Source: Pseudoalteromonas denitrificans DSM 6059 (GTDB lineage: Bacteria; Pseudomonadota; Gammaproteobacteria; Enterobacterales; Alteromonadaceae). From it: a DNA stretch of 57,999 bases. Location of the stretch: assembly GCF_900112265.1 (NCBI RefSeq), contig NZ_FOLO01000034.1:1-57999 (forward strand). The letters run 5' to 3'. Under the pieces are notes generated by a model. The model was not told where the DNA came from and searched no databases. It saw only the letters and a list, made by a program, of their open reading frames with translations. Below, piece by piece: positions 29,595-39,032 of the stretch; the stretch's first letter is position 1; each line of letters starts with the position of its first letter. Position numbers and translations under genes: made by a program.

Positions 29595-30050
29595 TTACTT
29601 TAACCACTTATTAAGTGTATTTTTATTTATTAACCCACTGCGCCCTACTGCAGTACCTCCTGATGAAAAGAAATAACTTCGAGGCAATTCGCCATACCAA
29701 GTTGGATCAATCATAAACCGACTTTGCGCTGCTTGTTCATCAGCAAAATAAAAGTTCGTTAACTTATTAAGTTGATATTGTGCTAAAACGTCCTGTATTT
29801 GTTCTAACAAATCATCGCTGGCATCTGTATTAATAAGGGTAACTTTCAGGTTAGGCTCTTTTGATACCATCTTTGAAATCAAAGATAACTCCTTAAAACA
29901 TGGAGGACATTCTAAAGACCACAAAACCGTTAGCCATTGGCTGTTTAAGTTTGAGCTTTTCACCTTGTTCCAATTATTTTTTGTTAATTCAATTGGCTGA
30001 GCAAACACTAAATTTGAAAACAACATACATAAAATACAATATTTCATCAT
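29595..30050 (-). CDS. Thioredoxin-fold protein with CPPC motif (TlpA-like)
   Basis: 151 residues from the ATG at 30050 (frame open to a TTG at 30065). Signal peptide MMKYCILCMLFSNLVFAQ, then a thioredoxin-like domain with active site SLECPPCFKE and the cis-Pro loop in ELPRSYFF. It is periplasmic, probably reducing disulfides or delivering electrons. The ATG overlaps the BNR-protein stop by four bases, and the TonB receptor gene precedes that, so it is the third gene of one operon and may keep the cysteines of the BNR protein reduced (inference). Confidence 0.82.
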   Translation of the reverse strand: MMKYCILCMLFSNLVFAQPIELTKNNWNKVKSSNLNSQWLTVLWSLECPPCFKELSLISKMVSKEPNLKVTLINTDASDDLLEQIQDVLAQYQLNKLTNFYFADEQAAQSRFMIDPTWYGELPRSYFFSSGGTAVGRSGLINKNTLNKWLK

Positions 30051-31279
30051 AATTTCTCTATCCAATGTCCAGTTTTAGGCCGCTGCCAACTAACATAATG
30101 ATTACCTAAGCCATCACTGATTATGAAAGGACGGTCAGCACCTGTTTTTGAACGGGCCATTATTTTAGGTTTTAAAAAACTTGCACCACTGTTGATAGAT
30201 TTTTGATGCCATAACTCATGTGCTTTACCATTAAATTCAATCCACACTAAATTAACGTTTTTGCCATTAGTCTTTACATTTGCATGCATAGCTTGCTGGC
30301 TTAAATTACCAATCGATACAGGGTGTGATCTCGTTTGGCCTAAGTTATCAGAGTAAGCATAAAAAAGACCCTTGCCTTTTTGTCCCTGATTAAACCATGT
30401 TAAATGCAACCTTTGTTGATCATCAATATCAATGGCCGCACCTTGATGTGGACAGCCATTGATATACCAGTCATCAAATGTCACCCGATTTTGATTTATT
30501 ATGTTTTTATCTTTAAAGTCATAAGTTAATAAAGAAAAGTCTCTGATATTATCACCAAATATATGCCGCCACATAATTGATACTTTGTCTTTTCCCGTTT
30601 GTACCATAGCAATGCGACAGCAAACACAAGTACCATTAGCAAGTTGTCTATTGGTAAAATGCATGCTTCCATCTGCATTTAATGCGCCTTTTGCCAGATA
30701 TAACGCTGAGCCATTCGTTTTCTCACCAGCGAGTGTGGCTTTAAATTTATCTCGACCATCAAGCCAAGTTATTATTGGCTGGTTATTTTCAGTGACCAAA
30801 ATTTCATTAAAGCTATGCCCAGTTAATAACCCATCATTATTGACTGTTATTGGCTTACTAAAGTGGAGGCCATTATTTTTTGAATAGCTAAAACGTATAT
30901 CTGCAGTATATTTTTTCTCTTTGGGCATAGCCCATGACAAATACACAAAACCATTTTGACCAAAAGCAATTTTAGGCCTATTTTCACCTCTTGAAGAAAT
31001 AGGTTCATCAATCCCTTTTATTTTGACCCTTTTATTAAACTGCGCTCCCTGATTATGGGATACAGCATAAAACATGTGATTTTTGTGCGTCCAAACACGC
31101 CAAAGATCTCCATTTGGATGAGCTGAAACTGTCACTGTTTTTGCACATGCAATCTTTTGAATATTGCATAATGTATCAAGATTTCTTTCTTTTTTTATGG
31201 GTGCATGCTGATGCGCACTTAATTGAGAACACCAACACATAAACACAATAAAAAAAGTGCTAAATAAAATATTTACCAT
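30047..31279 (-). CDS. Sialidase-fold (BNR repeat) protein with CxCC motif
   Basis: 410 residues. Signal peptide about 1-22, then repeated Asp-box-like blades (FSYSKNNGLHF, AYSDNLGQTRSH, HQKSINSGASF) that mark a beta-propeller. It is unusual in carrying C218-V-C220-C221 (NGTCVCCRIAM), C276-P-H278 (NGCPHQG), C38/C45 and a His-rich mature start, which look more like metal or haem handling than sialic-acid cleavage. The typical sialidase arginine triad is not evident to me. It overlaps the receptor gene upstream by 7 bases and the thioredoxin gene downstream by 4. Automatic naming as exo-alpha-sialidase would probably be misleading. Confidence 0.75.
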   Translation of the reverse strand: MVNILFSTFFIVFMCWCSQLSAHQHAPIKKERNLDTLCNIQKIACAKTVTVSAHPNGDLWRVWTHKNHMFYAVSHNQGAQFNKRVKIKGIDEPISSRGENRPKIAFGQNGFVYLSWAMPKEKKYTADIRFSYSKNNGLHFSKPITVNNDGLLTGHSFNEILVTENNQPIITWLDGRDKFKATLAGEKTNGSALYLAKGALNADGSMHFTNRQLANGTCVCCRIAMVQTGKDKVSIMWRHIFGDNIRDFSLLTYDFKDKNIINQNRVTFDDWYINGCPHQGAAIDIDDQQRLHLTWFNQGQKGKGLFYAYSDNLGQTRSHPVSIGNLSQQAMHANVKTNGKNVNLVWIEFNGKAHELWHQKSINSGASFLKPKIMARSKTGADRPFIISDGLGNHYVSWQRPKTGHWIEKL

Positions 31280-33390
31280 TGATATTTCAACCCTAGATAA
31301 GCAGTGCGTGGTGCTGCCGGTTGATAAGTTTCTTTGCCATAACGTACTTGTGCTTCTTGCGCATAAAATTTATCGGTTAAGTTCAGTACTCTGGCATTTA
31401 AACTCAATTTAGGTGTAACATCAAAATTGAGTTTAATATTTGCAATTGTGTAGCCTTTATAACTTTTCTCATTACTTTCATCCATCCAATATTCACCAAT
31501 AGATTGTATTTCAATCATAGATGAAAGGCCTGGAAAATACTCAGGTTGATATCTAAGCCTTAGATTAGCTAGGTATTCAGGAGCCATGACCATTTCGTTT
31601 CCGGATAAGTTTTTTTCTACTAATTTGCCACGCTTTATGCGTCCTTCATCAATAATAAATTTATCGTATTCATGTTTGGCCTGACTATATGCACCAGAGA
31701 TATCAAAGTGCTCGGTGACTTGCCAGTTAACAGCGACTTCTACCCCTTTATGAATGACACGCCCTGCATTTGTTAAAAACCTTTGGCCATTATCGTCATA
31801 CGCACGTACGATTGCATCATCAACATCCATATAAAATAATGCAATATCAATGAATAGCGCATCTAAATTATTTTTATATCCAAGTTCAAATGTATCTGAT
31901 ACTTCAGCTTCAATGGTTGCAATATTATCCGCTGTATCACTTGACTTAATATGATAAAGGCTGCCAGCTGTTGGTAATCTAAAGCTGTTTGCATAACGTA
32001 AATACGTGCTAGAGTTATCGGTTAAATGATAGTTTAAACTCGCCTTTGGACTTAAATGGCTAAAGTGATCGCTTCGGTTTTCTAAACTTTGTAATCCATG
32101 ACCAATATCGCCATAAATTGGCATATTATTATCAAAATCAAATTTTGCGTAATCAAAACGCGCCCCAACAGTGATCTCTAATAGTGCAGAAATTGCTCTT
32201 TGATGTTGAAAATAAGGAGAGAGACTCGTGTAATCAGTTGTATCATCATAATACACCTCCCCTTTATTATAAGTATCGGCACCATAACCGGTTGTTGTTA
32301 TATCAATTGGTTGATTTGAAAGCTGGTTTCCTTGCGTAAACTCAAAATCAATACCTAAGATAGAATTAGCATCACTTTGGTGTTGCCAATTAGCCAATGC
32401 CAGCAAACCATAAGAATTAACTTGGGATTCATTCTTTGGCATATTTGCATTCCAAGTAGCAGTATAATCATTTGTTCTGTGGCGAATATACCCAATTACG
32501 GAGTAGAAATCTTCATCACTAAATAAATCCCATTGTGTCGACAGTTTAATATATTGGCTTTTTCTTAAAGGATCATTTTGAAGTACATTTTCTTGCAAAC
32601 CAGAATTAGCGGGATCTGCTGCAAATAATTCTTTTGATAAACCTGCAGCCATTTCTTGTTCTAAATCACTCATTACAAGAGAAGTTGTTAATGTTTGTGA
32701 ATCATTTATTTTATATTCATATCTCGATGTTATTTCACTACGTTGAGAGCCCGTATGGTCACGCCAACCAGTATTTGATACATGAGAGGCTGAGACTCTT
32801 ATTCCATTATTATCATTTATGTTTTGGCTATGACTTGCAGATATTCGATTATAACTAGCCTGACCTAAAGTCATACTTAAATCAGTTTGAGCCATGTCAC
32901 TAATCGGTTTCGATAAAACATTAATGGTTGCGGCAACGGCCCCTGAGCCATAAAGTGCAGTTCCCGCCCCTTTTAATACTTCAATACGTGAAGCATTTGA
33001 ATTAAAACTTGACCACCATAATGCATTATGATTAAAAAATGCAGCCGATTGAATAGGCACGTTATCTTGTAAAAACAAATAATAACCACTTGTATTCATT
33101 GGCATTCTAATAGCTGTTTTATGGCCTTGTCCACCGGATAGCTGATCAATCAATACGCCCGAAACACTATTGAGAGACTCAGCGATATGCTGTGCATTAT
33201 CTAACTTAAGCTCATCTGCATTTATACTATGAACTGACATAGCAAGATCAGTATCAAGTGACGCCTGGCGGTTTGCAGTGATAGAGATGCGTTCTATGTG
33301 TTCAAGTGTCGTTTTATTATTTTGTGCGAATGAATAAAAAGAGGTTGAAAGTGCAAAAGAAATTAAAGACAGTTTTAACTTAGTGTTCAT
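31273..33390 (-). CDS. TonB-dependent outer-membrane receptor (metal/siderophore type)
   Basis: 705 residues with signal peptide (1-22, ending SFYSFAQ). TonB box ERISITANR, plug features SGGQGHKTAIRMP and SRIEVLKGAGTALYGSGAVAATINV, and a terminal barrel strand YLGLKYQW. The plug resembles FecA/CirA-like iron and copper receptors rather than sugar receptors. It is the first gene of the operon with the BNR protein and the CPPC protein (overlapping frames). A short perfect dyad, GACAT-A-ATGTC, lies about 64 bases upstream. Substrate unassigned. Confidence 0.88.
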   Translation of the reverse strand: MNTKLKLSLISFALSTSFYSFAQNNKTTLEHIERISITANRQASLDTDLAMSVHSINADELKLDNAQHIAESLNSVSGVLIDQLSGGQGHKTAIRMPMNTSGYYLFLQDNVPIQSAAFFNHNALWWSSFNSNASRIEVLKGAGTALYGSGAVAATINVLSKPISDMAQTDLSMTLGQASYNRISASHSQNINDNNGIRVSASHVSNTGWRDHTGSQRSEITSRYEYKINDSQTLTTSLVMSDLEQEMAAGLSKELFAADPANSGLQENVLQNDPLRKSQYIKLSTQWDLFSDEDFYSVIGYIRHRTNDYTATWNANMPKNESQVNSYGLLALANWQHQSDANSILGIDFEFTQGNQLSNQPIDITTTGYGADTYNKGEVYYDDTTDYTSLSPYFQHQRAISALLEITVGARFDYAKFDFDNNMPIYGDIGHGLQSLENRSDHFSHLSPKASLNYHLTDNSSTYLRYANSFRLPTAGSLYHIKSSDTADNIATIEAEVSDTFELGYKNNLDALFIDIALFYMDVDDAIVRAYDDNGQRFLTNAGRVIHKGVEVAVNWQVTEHFDISGAYSQAKHEYDKFIIDEGRIKRGKLVEKNLSGNEMVMAPEYLANLRLRYQPEYFPGLSSMIEIQSIGEYWMDESNEKSYKGYTIANIKLNFDVTPKLSLNARVLNLTDKFYAQEAQVRYGKETYQPAAPRTAYLGLKYQW

Positions 33391-33453
33391 TTAGGACTAA
33401 CTCAAATCAATAATGAAACGTAATTGTAAAAAAGTTAACTGTATTTTAAGTGT

Positions 33454-33464
33454 GACATAATGTC
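33454..33464. promoter_or_regulatory. Short dyad upstream of the TonB receptor operon
   Basis: GACATAATGTC is a perfect 5-1-5 palindrome located between the divergent TonB receptor and symporter genes, 64 bases ahead of the receptor ATG. It might be an operator. No regulator family is assigned. Confidence 0.25.
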
Positions 33465-33551
33465 GCAATTTTATAACTTTCTTTATAAAATTATGATATA
33501 GATCAGCTCTGTGAATAAACTTTTATATTTATAAAATACTCTACCAACTTT

Positions 33552-34934
33552 ATGAGCTTAAATAATATGGAAAAATTAGAAATATATTTAGGCAATATTG
33601 CCGCTTTTATGTGGGGCTTGCCATTAGTCATTTTATTAGTTGGCGGCGGATTATTTTTTGTTATTTATTCTCGATTTCAAGCTTACTTTCATCTCAAACA
33701 CGCAGTACAGATCACCTTAGGTAAATATGATAGTGATAAAAAAGCAAAAGGTGAGTTAAGCCACTTTAAAGCATTAATGATGGCATTATCTGGCACATTA
33801 GGTTTAGGCAACATTAGTGGTGTTGCAGTTGCAATTACACTAGGTGGCGCAGGCGCTATTTTTTGGATGTGGGTTACGGCAGTTGTGGGTATTTCCACAA
33901 AATTTTATACAGCGACTTTATCTGTAAAGTATCGGGGGTTAGATAGACAAGGTGAGTTACAAGGGGGGCCTATGTATGTAATACGTGAAGGTCTAGGAAA
34001 TAAATGGCTGCCACTGGCCTGGCTATTTTGTATTGCATGTATGTTTGGCTCACTCCCTATTTTTCAAATAAATCAATTAGTACAAATATTAAGAGACTTT
34101 ATAGCCATACCTCAAGGACTTGCAACAAGTGAGCAACACTTTAGCTTTGATCTGATCTGCGGCATATTATTATGTATTTTAATTAGTACAATTGTAATGG
34201 GTAAATTAGCCCGTATAGCAAAGGTAACAAGCAAAGTTGTTCCCTTTATTGTATGTGTTTATTTGTTAATGACATTTTCAGTTTTGATCATTAATTATGA
34301 GAAAGTATTCCCAGCTTTTACTTCTATTTTTATTAATGCCTTTGATGCAAGCTCTGTTGCGGGCGGATTTATCGGCACTATTATCATGATAGGTGTGCAA
34401 CGAGGTGCTTTTTCTAATGAAGCAGGCATAGGCACTGAATCAATGGCTCATGGGGCCGCTAAAACGAATGAACCAATCAGAGAAGGTTTGGTGGCCACAT
34501 TGGGGCCTATTATTGATACTTTATTAGTCTGTACATGTACTGCGTTAGTTATTTTAGTAACAGGTGTGATAGACACTGGTTTCACCGGAGTTACCTTAAC
34601 AGCAAAAGCATTTGAGTTGGCCTTTCCAGGAATAGGCGGCTATTTATTAATCATGATTGTATTCTTTTTAAGTACCAGTACCGTGCTCAGTTTTTGGTAT
34701 TACGGCTCAAAATGCGCTGAATTTTTATTAGGTGCAGTATTTCAAAAAGTATATATCTATATATACCTGGCTTTAATCATTCTTGGTGCCGTGGCCTCTC
34801 TTACACTCGTCATAACGTTCATAGATATTATGTATGCTTTAATGGCGATCCCAACTATGATATCCACAATATTATTAGCAAACAAAGTTAATATTGAAGC
34901 TAAAAAATATTTTAAGCAGTTACCTTCGAAGTAA
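33552..34934 (+). CDS. Alanine/glycine:Na+ (AGCS family) symporter
   Basis: 460 residues, about ten membrane segments. GTLGLGNISGVAVAITLGG and GGPMYVIREGLG are AGCS signatures; QRGAFSNEAGIGTESMAHG is the conserved later loop. It imports small amino acids with sodium across the inner membrane. Either ATG 33552 or 33567 could be the start; neither has a clear ribosome site. It is divergent from the TonB operon and separated by 200 bases from the PepSY gene, so a functional link to the metal genes is not indicated. Confidence 0.88.
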   Translation: MSLNNMEKLEIYLGNIAAFMWGLPLVILLVGGGLFFVIYSRFQAYFHLKHAVQITLGKYDSDKKAKGELSHFKALMMALSGTLGLGNISGVAVAITLGGAGAIFWMWVTAVVGISTKFYTATLSVKYRGLDRQGELQGGPMYVIREGLGNKWLPLAWLFCIACMFGSLPIFQINQLVQILRDFIAIPQGLATSEQHFSFDLICGILLCILISTIVMGKLARIAKVTSKVVPFIVCVYLLMTFSVLIINYEKVFPAFTSIFINAFDASSVAGGFIGTIIMIGVQRGAFSNEAGIGTESMAHGAAKTNEPIREGLVATLGPIIDTLLVCTCTALVILVTGVIDTGFTGVTLTAKAFELAFPGIGGYLLIMIVFFLSTSTVLSFWYYGSKCAEFLLGAVFQKVYIYIYLALIILGAVASLTLVITFIDIMYALMAIPTMISTILLANKVNIEAKKYFKQLPSK

Positions 34935-35083
34935 AATAAATGGATAAAAATATGGTTGCTTATCTGTTTATTGATTTTATTTGAATATAAAACAAACAAA
35001 ACATTTCATTTTCATAGTAAACCTATAAAAACGCTGTATTTTATAAAAAACCACAAGTAGAATAGGAATCACTCTCATTAACA

Positions 35084-35107
35084 AAATCATTATTGCAGTG
35101 ATGATTT
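35084..35107. promoter_or_regulatory. Imperfect dyad upstream of the PepSY/DUF2271/DUF4198 operon
   Basis: AAATCATTATTG and CAGTGATGATTT face each other (9 of 12 positions pair), centred about 40 bases ahead of the PepSY gene start. The position suits a repressor operator. It does not match the Fur consensus orientation, so the regulator is unknown. Confidence 0.35.
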
Positions 35108-35134
35108 GCATTTTATATCAAAAAGAAGATTTCA

Positions 35135-35743
35135 TTGAACGCAACATCAAAAAAACGCATTAATAAAAAATCATTAAGCCTAGCAAGAACAATACATATT
35201 TATGTCTCTATGGCACTTTTTTTGTTTATGCTATTTTTTGCTATTACGGGCATTACACTCAATCACCCTCAGTGGTTTGATAATCAAATTGATAATGTAC
35301 AATTTATAGAGCAGCCCATTCCAGATTATTTATTACCCAGTAAACCACAAGATACAAATTGGCAGCAAGCGACTGGTCACTGGCTAAAAAGTCAATGGCA
35401 TATTGAGTTTGAGCAAATAGAGTTTAGCGAAGATGAAGTGATTATTGTACATAAAGGCCCCGGTACTTATCAAAATATTACTTTAGATTTACTCGATAAT
35501 ATCGCCATTATTGAGTCTAAAAATTATGGCGTTATTTCAATTTTAAATGACTTACACAAAGGTCGAAATACTGGGCTAGCATGGCGTTTAATTTTGGATA
35601 TAAGCTCAGGACTTATAATCTTGTTTTCGCTTACGGGTGCATATTTATTATTGCCTCAAACCCGAAAATTGAAAAAATCAATTTTGTATATGGCACTTGT
35701 CAGTTCTGGCTGCATTGTCGTTTATATCACATTAGTGCCGTAA
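35135..35743 (+). CDS. PepSY-associated membrane-helix protein
   Basis: 202 residues from a TTG with AAGAAGA upstream. TM near 24-45 (HIYVSMALFLFMLFFAITGITL), a periplasmic segment of about 100 residues, the conserved ILNDLHKGRNTGLAWRLILDISSG motif, then two C-terminal TMs. It matches PepSY-associated proteins found beside iron and siderophore uptake genes, where a membrane reductase or haem-binding role is suspected. It is the first gene of a three-gene operon with DUF2271 and DUF4198 proteins. Confidence 0.82.
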   Translation: MNATSKKRINKKSLSLARTIHIYVSMALFLFMLFFAITGITLNHPQWFDNQIDNVQFIEQPIPDYLLPSKPQDTNWQQATGHWLKSQWHIEFEQIEFSEDEVIIVHKGPGTYQNITLDLLDNIAIIESKNYGVISILNDLHKGRNTGLAWRLILDISSGLIILFSLTGAYLLLPQTRKLKKSILYMALVSSGCIVVYITLVP

Positions 35744-35763
35744 AACTTTAAGAAGAGATTAAA

Positions 35764-36264
35764 ATGAAAAAAAGCACATCCATTGCATGCAGTTTGCTGT
35801 TTTGTTCTGCCTTACCCGTTTTTGCACAATCGAATTTATCAGTCTCACTGACTTTACCTGAAATAAAAACAGGGCAATATCACCGTCCTTATACCGCCGT
35901 TTGGATTGAAAATAATAAAGGCCAACATGTTAAAACTTTAGCGCTTTGGACAGAACCAGAGGGTCAGAAATGGCTCAAAGATATAAGACGTTGGTGGCGT
36001 AAAATTGGTCGCTCTGATAAACAATTAGTTGATGGTATTTCATCAGCAACAAGACCAGCAGGAACTTATTCTCTTAACTGGGATTTAACCGATGAAAAAA
36101 ATAATCCTGTAAAAAAAGGAGATTATAAAGTTTTTTTTGAAGTTGTTAGAGAGCATGGTGGTAGAAACCTTTTAAAACATTCATTTAAGCTAAATGGCAC
36201 GTCTTTCGAGGAAAAACTTGCTGAGACCCAGGAAACGGGCCCAATCAAAATCAAATTAAATTAG
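35764..36264 (+). CDS. DUF2271 periplasmic protein
   Basis: 166 residues: signal peptide ending PVFAQ (about 1-21), then a beta-rich domain with YHRPYTAVWIEN, TLALWTE, RRWWRKIG and DGISSATRPAGTYSL, the pattern of DUF2271. Function is not established. The family repeatedly sits between PepSY-type membrane proteins and DUF4198 proteins in metal-uptake neighbourhoods, as here. It is 20 bases after the PepSY gene and 22 before the DUF4198 gene. Confidence 0.85.
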   Translation: MKKSTSIACSLLFCSALPVFAQSNLSVSLTLPEIKTGQYHRPYTAVWIENNKGQHVKTLALWTEPEGQKWLKDIRRWWRKIGRSDKQLVDGISSATRPAGTYSLNWDLTDEKNNPVKKGDYKVFFEVVREHGGRNLLKHSFKLNGTSFEEKLAETQETGPIKIKLN

Positions 36265-36286
36265 TTAATAAACAAAGGAATATTGA

Positions 36287-37120
36287 ATGAAAACGCCAAA
36301 ATTGATCACCCTAGCCTCTTGCCTTATTGCCTCGTCTATATTTTCTACTTGTGCGATTGCACATGACCGATGGATTTTACCAAATGAATTTAATATATCC
36401 AATGATGGCGCTAAAGGAGTTTGGATCACATCTGATGTTACCGCTGGCAACCAAGTTTTTGTATTTGATAAGCCATTTGGTTCCGAAGATATTGAAATAA
36501 TCACACCTGAAGGTAAACTTGAATACCCATCATCCAGTTATCGTGGTGGAAGAAAGTCTGTATTTGACTACCTATTAACGCAGCCTGGCACATATCGCTT
36601 TCAAAAAGAGGCAAAAGGTAAATATTATTCCCAATATAAAATACCTACCTCTGAAAAACCTATCCGCACTAAATTAGATAAGCTCGCAACCAAGGCTAAT
36701 ATGCCAAAGGACGCTTCTGATTTAAAAGGTGCACTTTATTTTTCACGTATTGAGACTTATGTCACACTTAATAAGCCAAATAATACTGCATTTGAATCAA
36801 CTGGTGAGTTTTTAGAACTAATCCCAACGACACATCCTTCTGATATTATCGAAAATAATGAAACTAAGTTTAAATTTTTATTTAATGGCAAAGAAGTTAA
36901 AGGCGTCGAAGTTTCGATTGTAAGAGAAGGTACCTTATATAGAAATCAAATAGAAGAAATTGAAGTTAATTCTGATGCCAAAGGTAATATTGAGTTTACT
37001 CCCCCTAAAGCGGGTCGATATTTATTACATGCAAATTATGAAACTAAACTTAATGATACCAAACTCGCAGATAAAATGGTTAATACGATATTTTTGACTT
37101 TTGAAGCCGGTTTAGAATAA
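36287..37120 (+). CDS. DUF4198 periplasmic protein
   Basis: 277 residues with a signal peptide (about 1-25, FSTCAIA) and mature start HDRWILPNEF, the typical DUF4198 opening with an N-terminal His. The C-terminal half has a carboxypeptidase-regulatory-like/Ig fold (GVEVSIVREG, GNIEFTPPKAGRYLLHANYE). Some relatives are linked to nickel or cobalt uptake and others to iron; the metal here cannot be told. A strong terminator closes the operon directly behind it. Confidence 0.85.
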   Translation: MKTPKLITLASCLIASSIFSTCAIAHDRWILPNEFNISNDGAKGVWITSDVTAGNQVFVFDKPFGSEDIEIITPEGKLEYPSSSYRGGRKSVFDYLLTQPGTYRFQKEAKGKYYSQYKIPTSEKPIRTKLDKLATKANMPKDASDLKGALYFSRIETYVTLNKPNNTAFESTGEFLELIPTTHPSDIIENNETKFKFLFNGKEVKGVEVSIVREGTLYRNQIEEIEVNSDAKGNIEFTPPKAGRYLLHANYETKLNDTKLADKMVNTIFLTFEAGLE

Positions 37121-37131
37121 ATCATTATTTA

Positions 37132-37161
37132 TTAAAAGCGTTCAGGACTGAACGCTTTTAA
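37132..37161 (+). terminator. Rho-independent terminator after the DUF4198 gene
   Basis: Arms of 13 bp (37132-37144 and 37149-37161) pair perfectly around a GGAC loop, with A- and T-rich flanks: core AAAAGCGTTCA/TGAACGCTTTT. One of the clearest terminators in the window. Confidence 0.88.
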
Positions 37162-37400
37162 TAAAGTCATGAACATCTCAAAACATATTAAGCAAAACCT
37201 TACACATTCAATTCCCACATTTTAGTACTACCTCGTTAATATTGTTCAAATAACAAGTATTTATTAGTAACGGCATGTAAAAAAGTACGCTAACGGTTTA
37301 AAAATTAAAATAGCTTAAATATTATACATTTTTAAACTATCTTCATTATAAAGCATTATTTTATTGATTATTTTACTTTATTCATGAGTGGAGTTTAGCA

Positions 37401-39032
37401 ATGTTTTCTACATCTACAGAGTATAAAAAAAATATAACTGTTACTGTTGTGGAAGACTCTAAAGCCGTTCGTTCATTAATAGTCCATTTATTAGTACTCA
37501 AAGATTTTCCTGTTACTGAGTTTGAGTTTCCACAACAGGCCTTTGAACACTTAGTGCAACACCCACCTAGGATCTTAATTACAGATTTTAATATGCCTGT
37601 TATTAATGGCTTAGAGCTCGTACGTATGTGCCAAGAAAAACAGATAGAAATGCGCACTATTTTAGTCACAAGTTTTGGTGACAAAGATACATTATTAAAC
37701 GCAATTCACGCTCAAATCGACTATTTTGTAGAAAAACCGTTTGATTCAAATAGTTTTTATTTAGCGTTAGATAAAGTTGTTGAGCTTGTTCAGGTTGAGT
37801 TAGACAATGAATCTTTAATAGAGGAGTTGTCATTCAAAAATCGAGAACTTAAAGAGCAGATGCTGAGATTAAAGTCAATATTTAGCGGTCTTAATGAAGC
37901 AATTCTTTTATTAAACAAAAACGGCACAATAGAATATTTAAATGAAATGTGTTGTATTTATTTTGATAAAAATACGAGTGACTTGATTAATCTAGATATA
38001 AATCAAATTTTACCTATCTCTAATGTCCATGAAGCTTTTAGCAATGAACAAGGTGAAATAGAACTCAATTATACTAAAAAAGATAACCTTACTTTAATTT
38101 TAAGCTGTAAATATTCAAAATTCACTATACTTGGAAAAGTTAAATACCTTGTATCTCTTTCTGATATAAGCAATATCAGACAAAGGCAAGAATTTTTAGA
38201 AGAGAAAAGTGATATTTTAGAAGCTGAAATTAATCAAAGAACCAAAGATTTAACTTTTGCAAAAGAAGAAGCCGAACGCGCAAACGCAAGTAAATCTGAA
38301 TTTTTAGCGAACATGTCCCATGAATTAAGAACCCCCATGCATGCCATGATTTCTTTTACACATTTAATTTTAAAAAGATGCCATTTGATCAGAGAAACTG
38401 ATGTGAGAGATAAAATAAAAGACTTTGCTTCAAGTTTAGAACTCAGTGGAGAAAGGTTATTAGTATTGCTTAATAATTTACTGGATATGGCTAAGCTAGA
38501 AAGTGGACAATCAAATTTCAATCCTAAAAACCAAACAATTATAAAACTAATTGATCAAGGGATCGCAGAATTATCTATGCTAGGGAGTGAGAAAAATATT
38601 CGTATAAAACGTATTTCTGATGATGATATTTCACCTTGGTATGATTTTCCTTTAGTTTTACAAGTCTTAATCAACTTATTATCAAACGCGATTAAATTCA
38701 GCCCTGAAGATTCTGAGATCCAAGTGGGTTTTCATAAAAGTTTCGAAAAAATAGGAAAAAGAGATGCAGATAGCAAATATGAAGTATTAAATATAGATGT
38801 TATCGACTCAGGTATTGGCATTCCTGAAAGTGAATTAAGATTAGTATTCGATAAATTCACCCAATCAACAGCAACAAAAACAGGAGCTGGGGGTACAGGA
38901 TTAGGTCTCTCAATTTGTAAAGAGCTGATCACACTTCATTACGGTAAAATTTTCGCAAAAAACAATCCAAAACATGGTACTACATTTACGTTTTATATAC
39001 CCATTCATAAACCACATTGGTGCAAACTATGA
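37401..39032 (+). CDS. Cytosolic histidine kinase: REC-PAS-HisKA-HATPase
   Basis: 543 residues with no membrane segment. N-terminal receiver (VTVVEDSKAVR; Asp in LITDFNMPVING; EKPFD), a coiled linker, a PAS-like domain at about 155-260, a second coiled coil, then HisKA (FLANMSHELRTPMHAMISF), N-box INLLSNAIKFSP, DSGIGIP, and GGTGLGLSICKE. Input is therefore another kinase's phosphorylation plus whatever the PAS senses. The stop overlaps the response-regulator ATG by four bases (ATGA), defining a two-gene operon. Confidence 0.9.
   Translation: MFSTSTEYKKNITVTVVEDSKAVRSLIVHLLVLKDFPVTEFEFPQQAFEHLVQHPPRILITDFNMPVINGLELVRMCQEKQIEMRTILVTSFGDKDTLLNAIHAQIDYFVEKPFDSNSFYLALDKVVELVQVELDNESLIEELSFKNRELKEQMLRLKSIFSGLNEAILLLNKNGTIEYLNEMCCIYFDKNTSDLINLDINQILPISNVHEAFSNEQGEIELNYTKKDNLTLILSCKYSKFTILGKVKYLVSLSDISNIRQRQEFLEEKSDILEAEINQRTKDLTFAKEEAERANASKSEFLANMSHELRTPMHAMISFTHLILKRCHLIRETDVRDKIKDFASSLELSGERLLVLLNNLLDMAKLESGQSNFNPKNQTIIKLIDQGIAELSMLGSEKNIRIKRISDDDISPWYDFPLVLQVLINLLSNAIKFSPEDSEIQVGFHKSFEKIGKRDADSKYEVLNIDVIDSGIGIPESELRLVFDKFTQSTATKTGAGGTGLGLSICKELITLHYGKIFAKNNPKHGTTFTFYIPIHKPHWCKL

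Noticed and set aside
30047..31279. Calling the BNR protein a true sialidase
   Set aside because: The fold repeats are present but I could not place the arginine triad, and the Cys/His motifs and metal-type neighbours suggest another role.
34757..34999. Minus-strand 80-codon frame across the symporter end
   Set aside because: It is largely antisense to the symporter gene and has no recognisable features.
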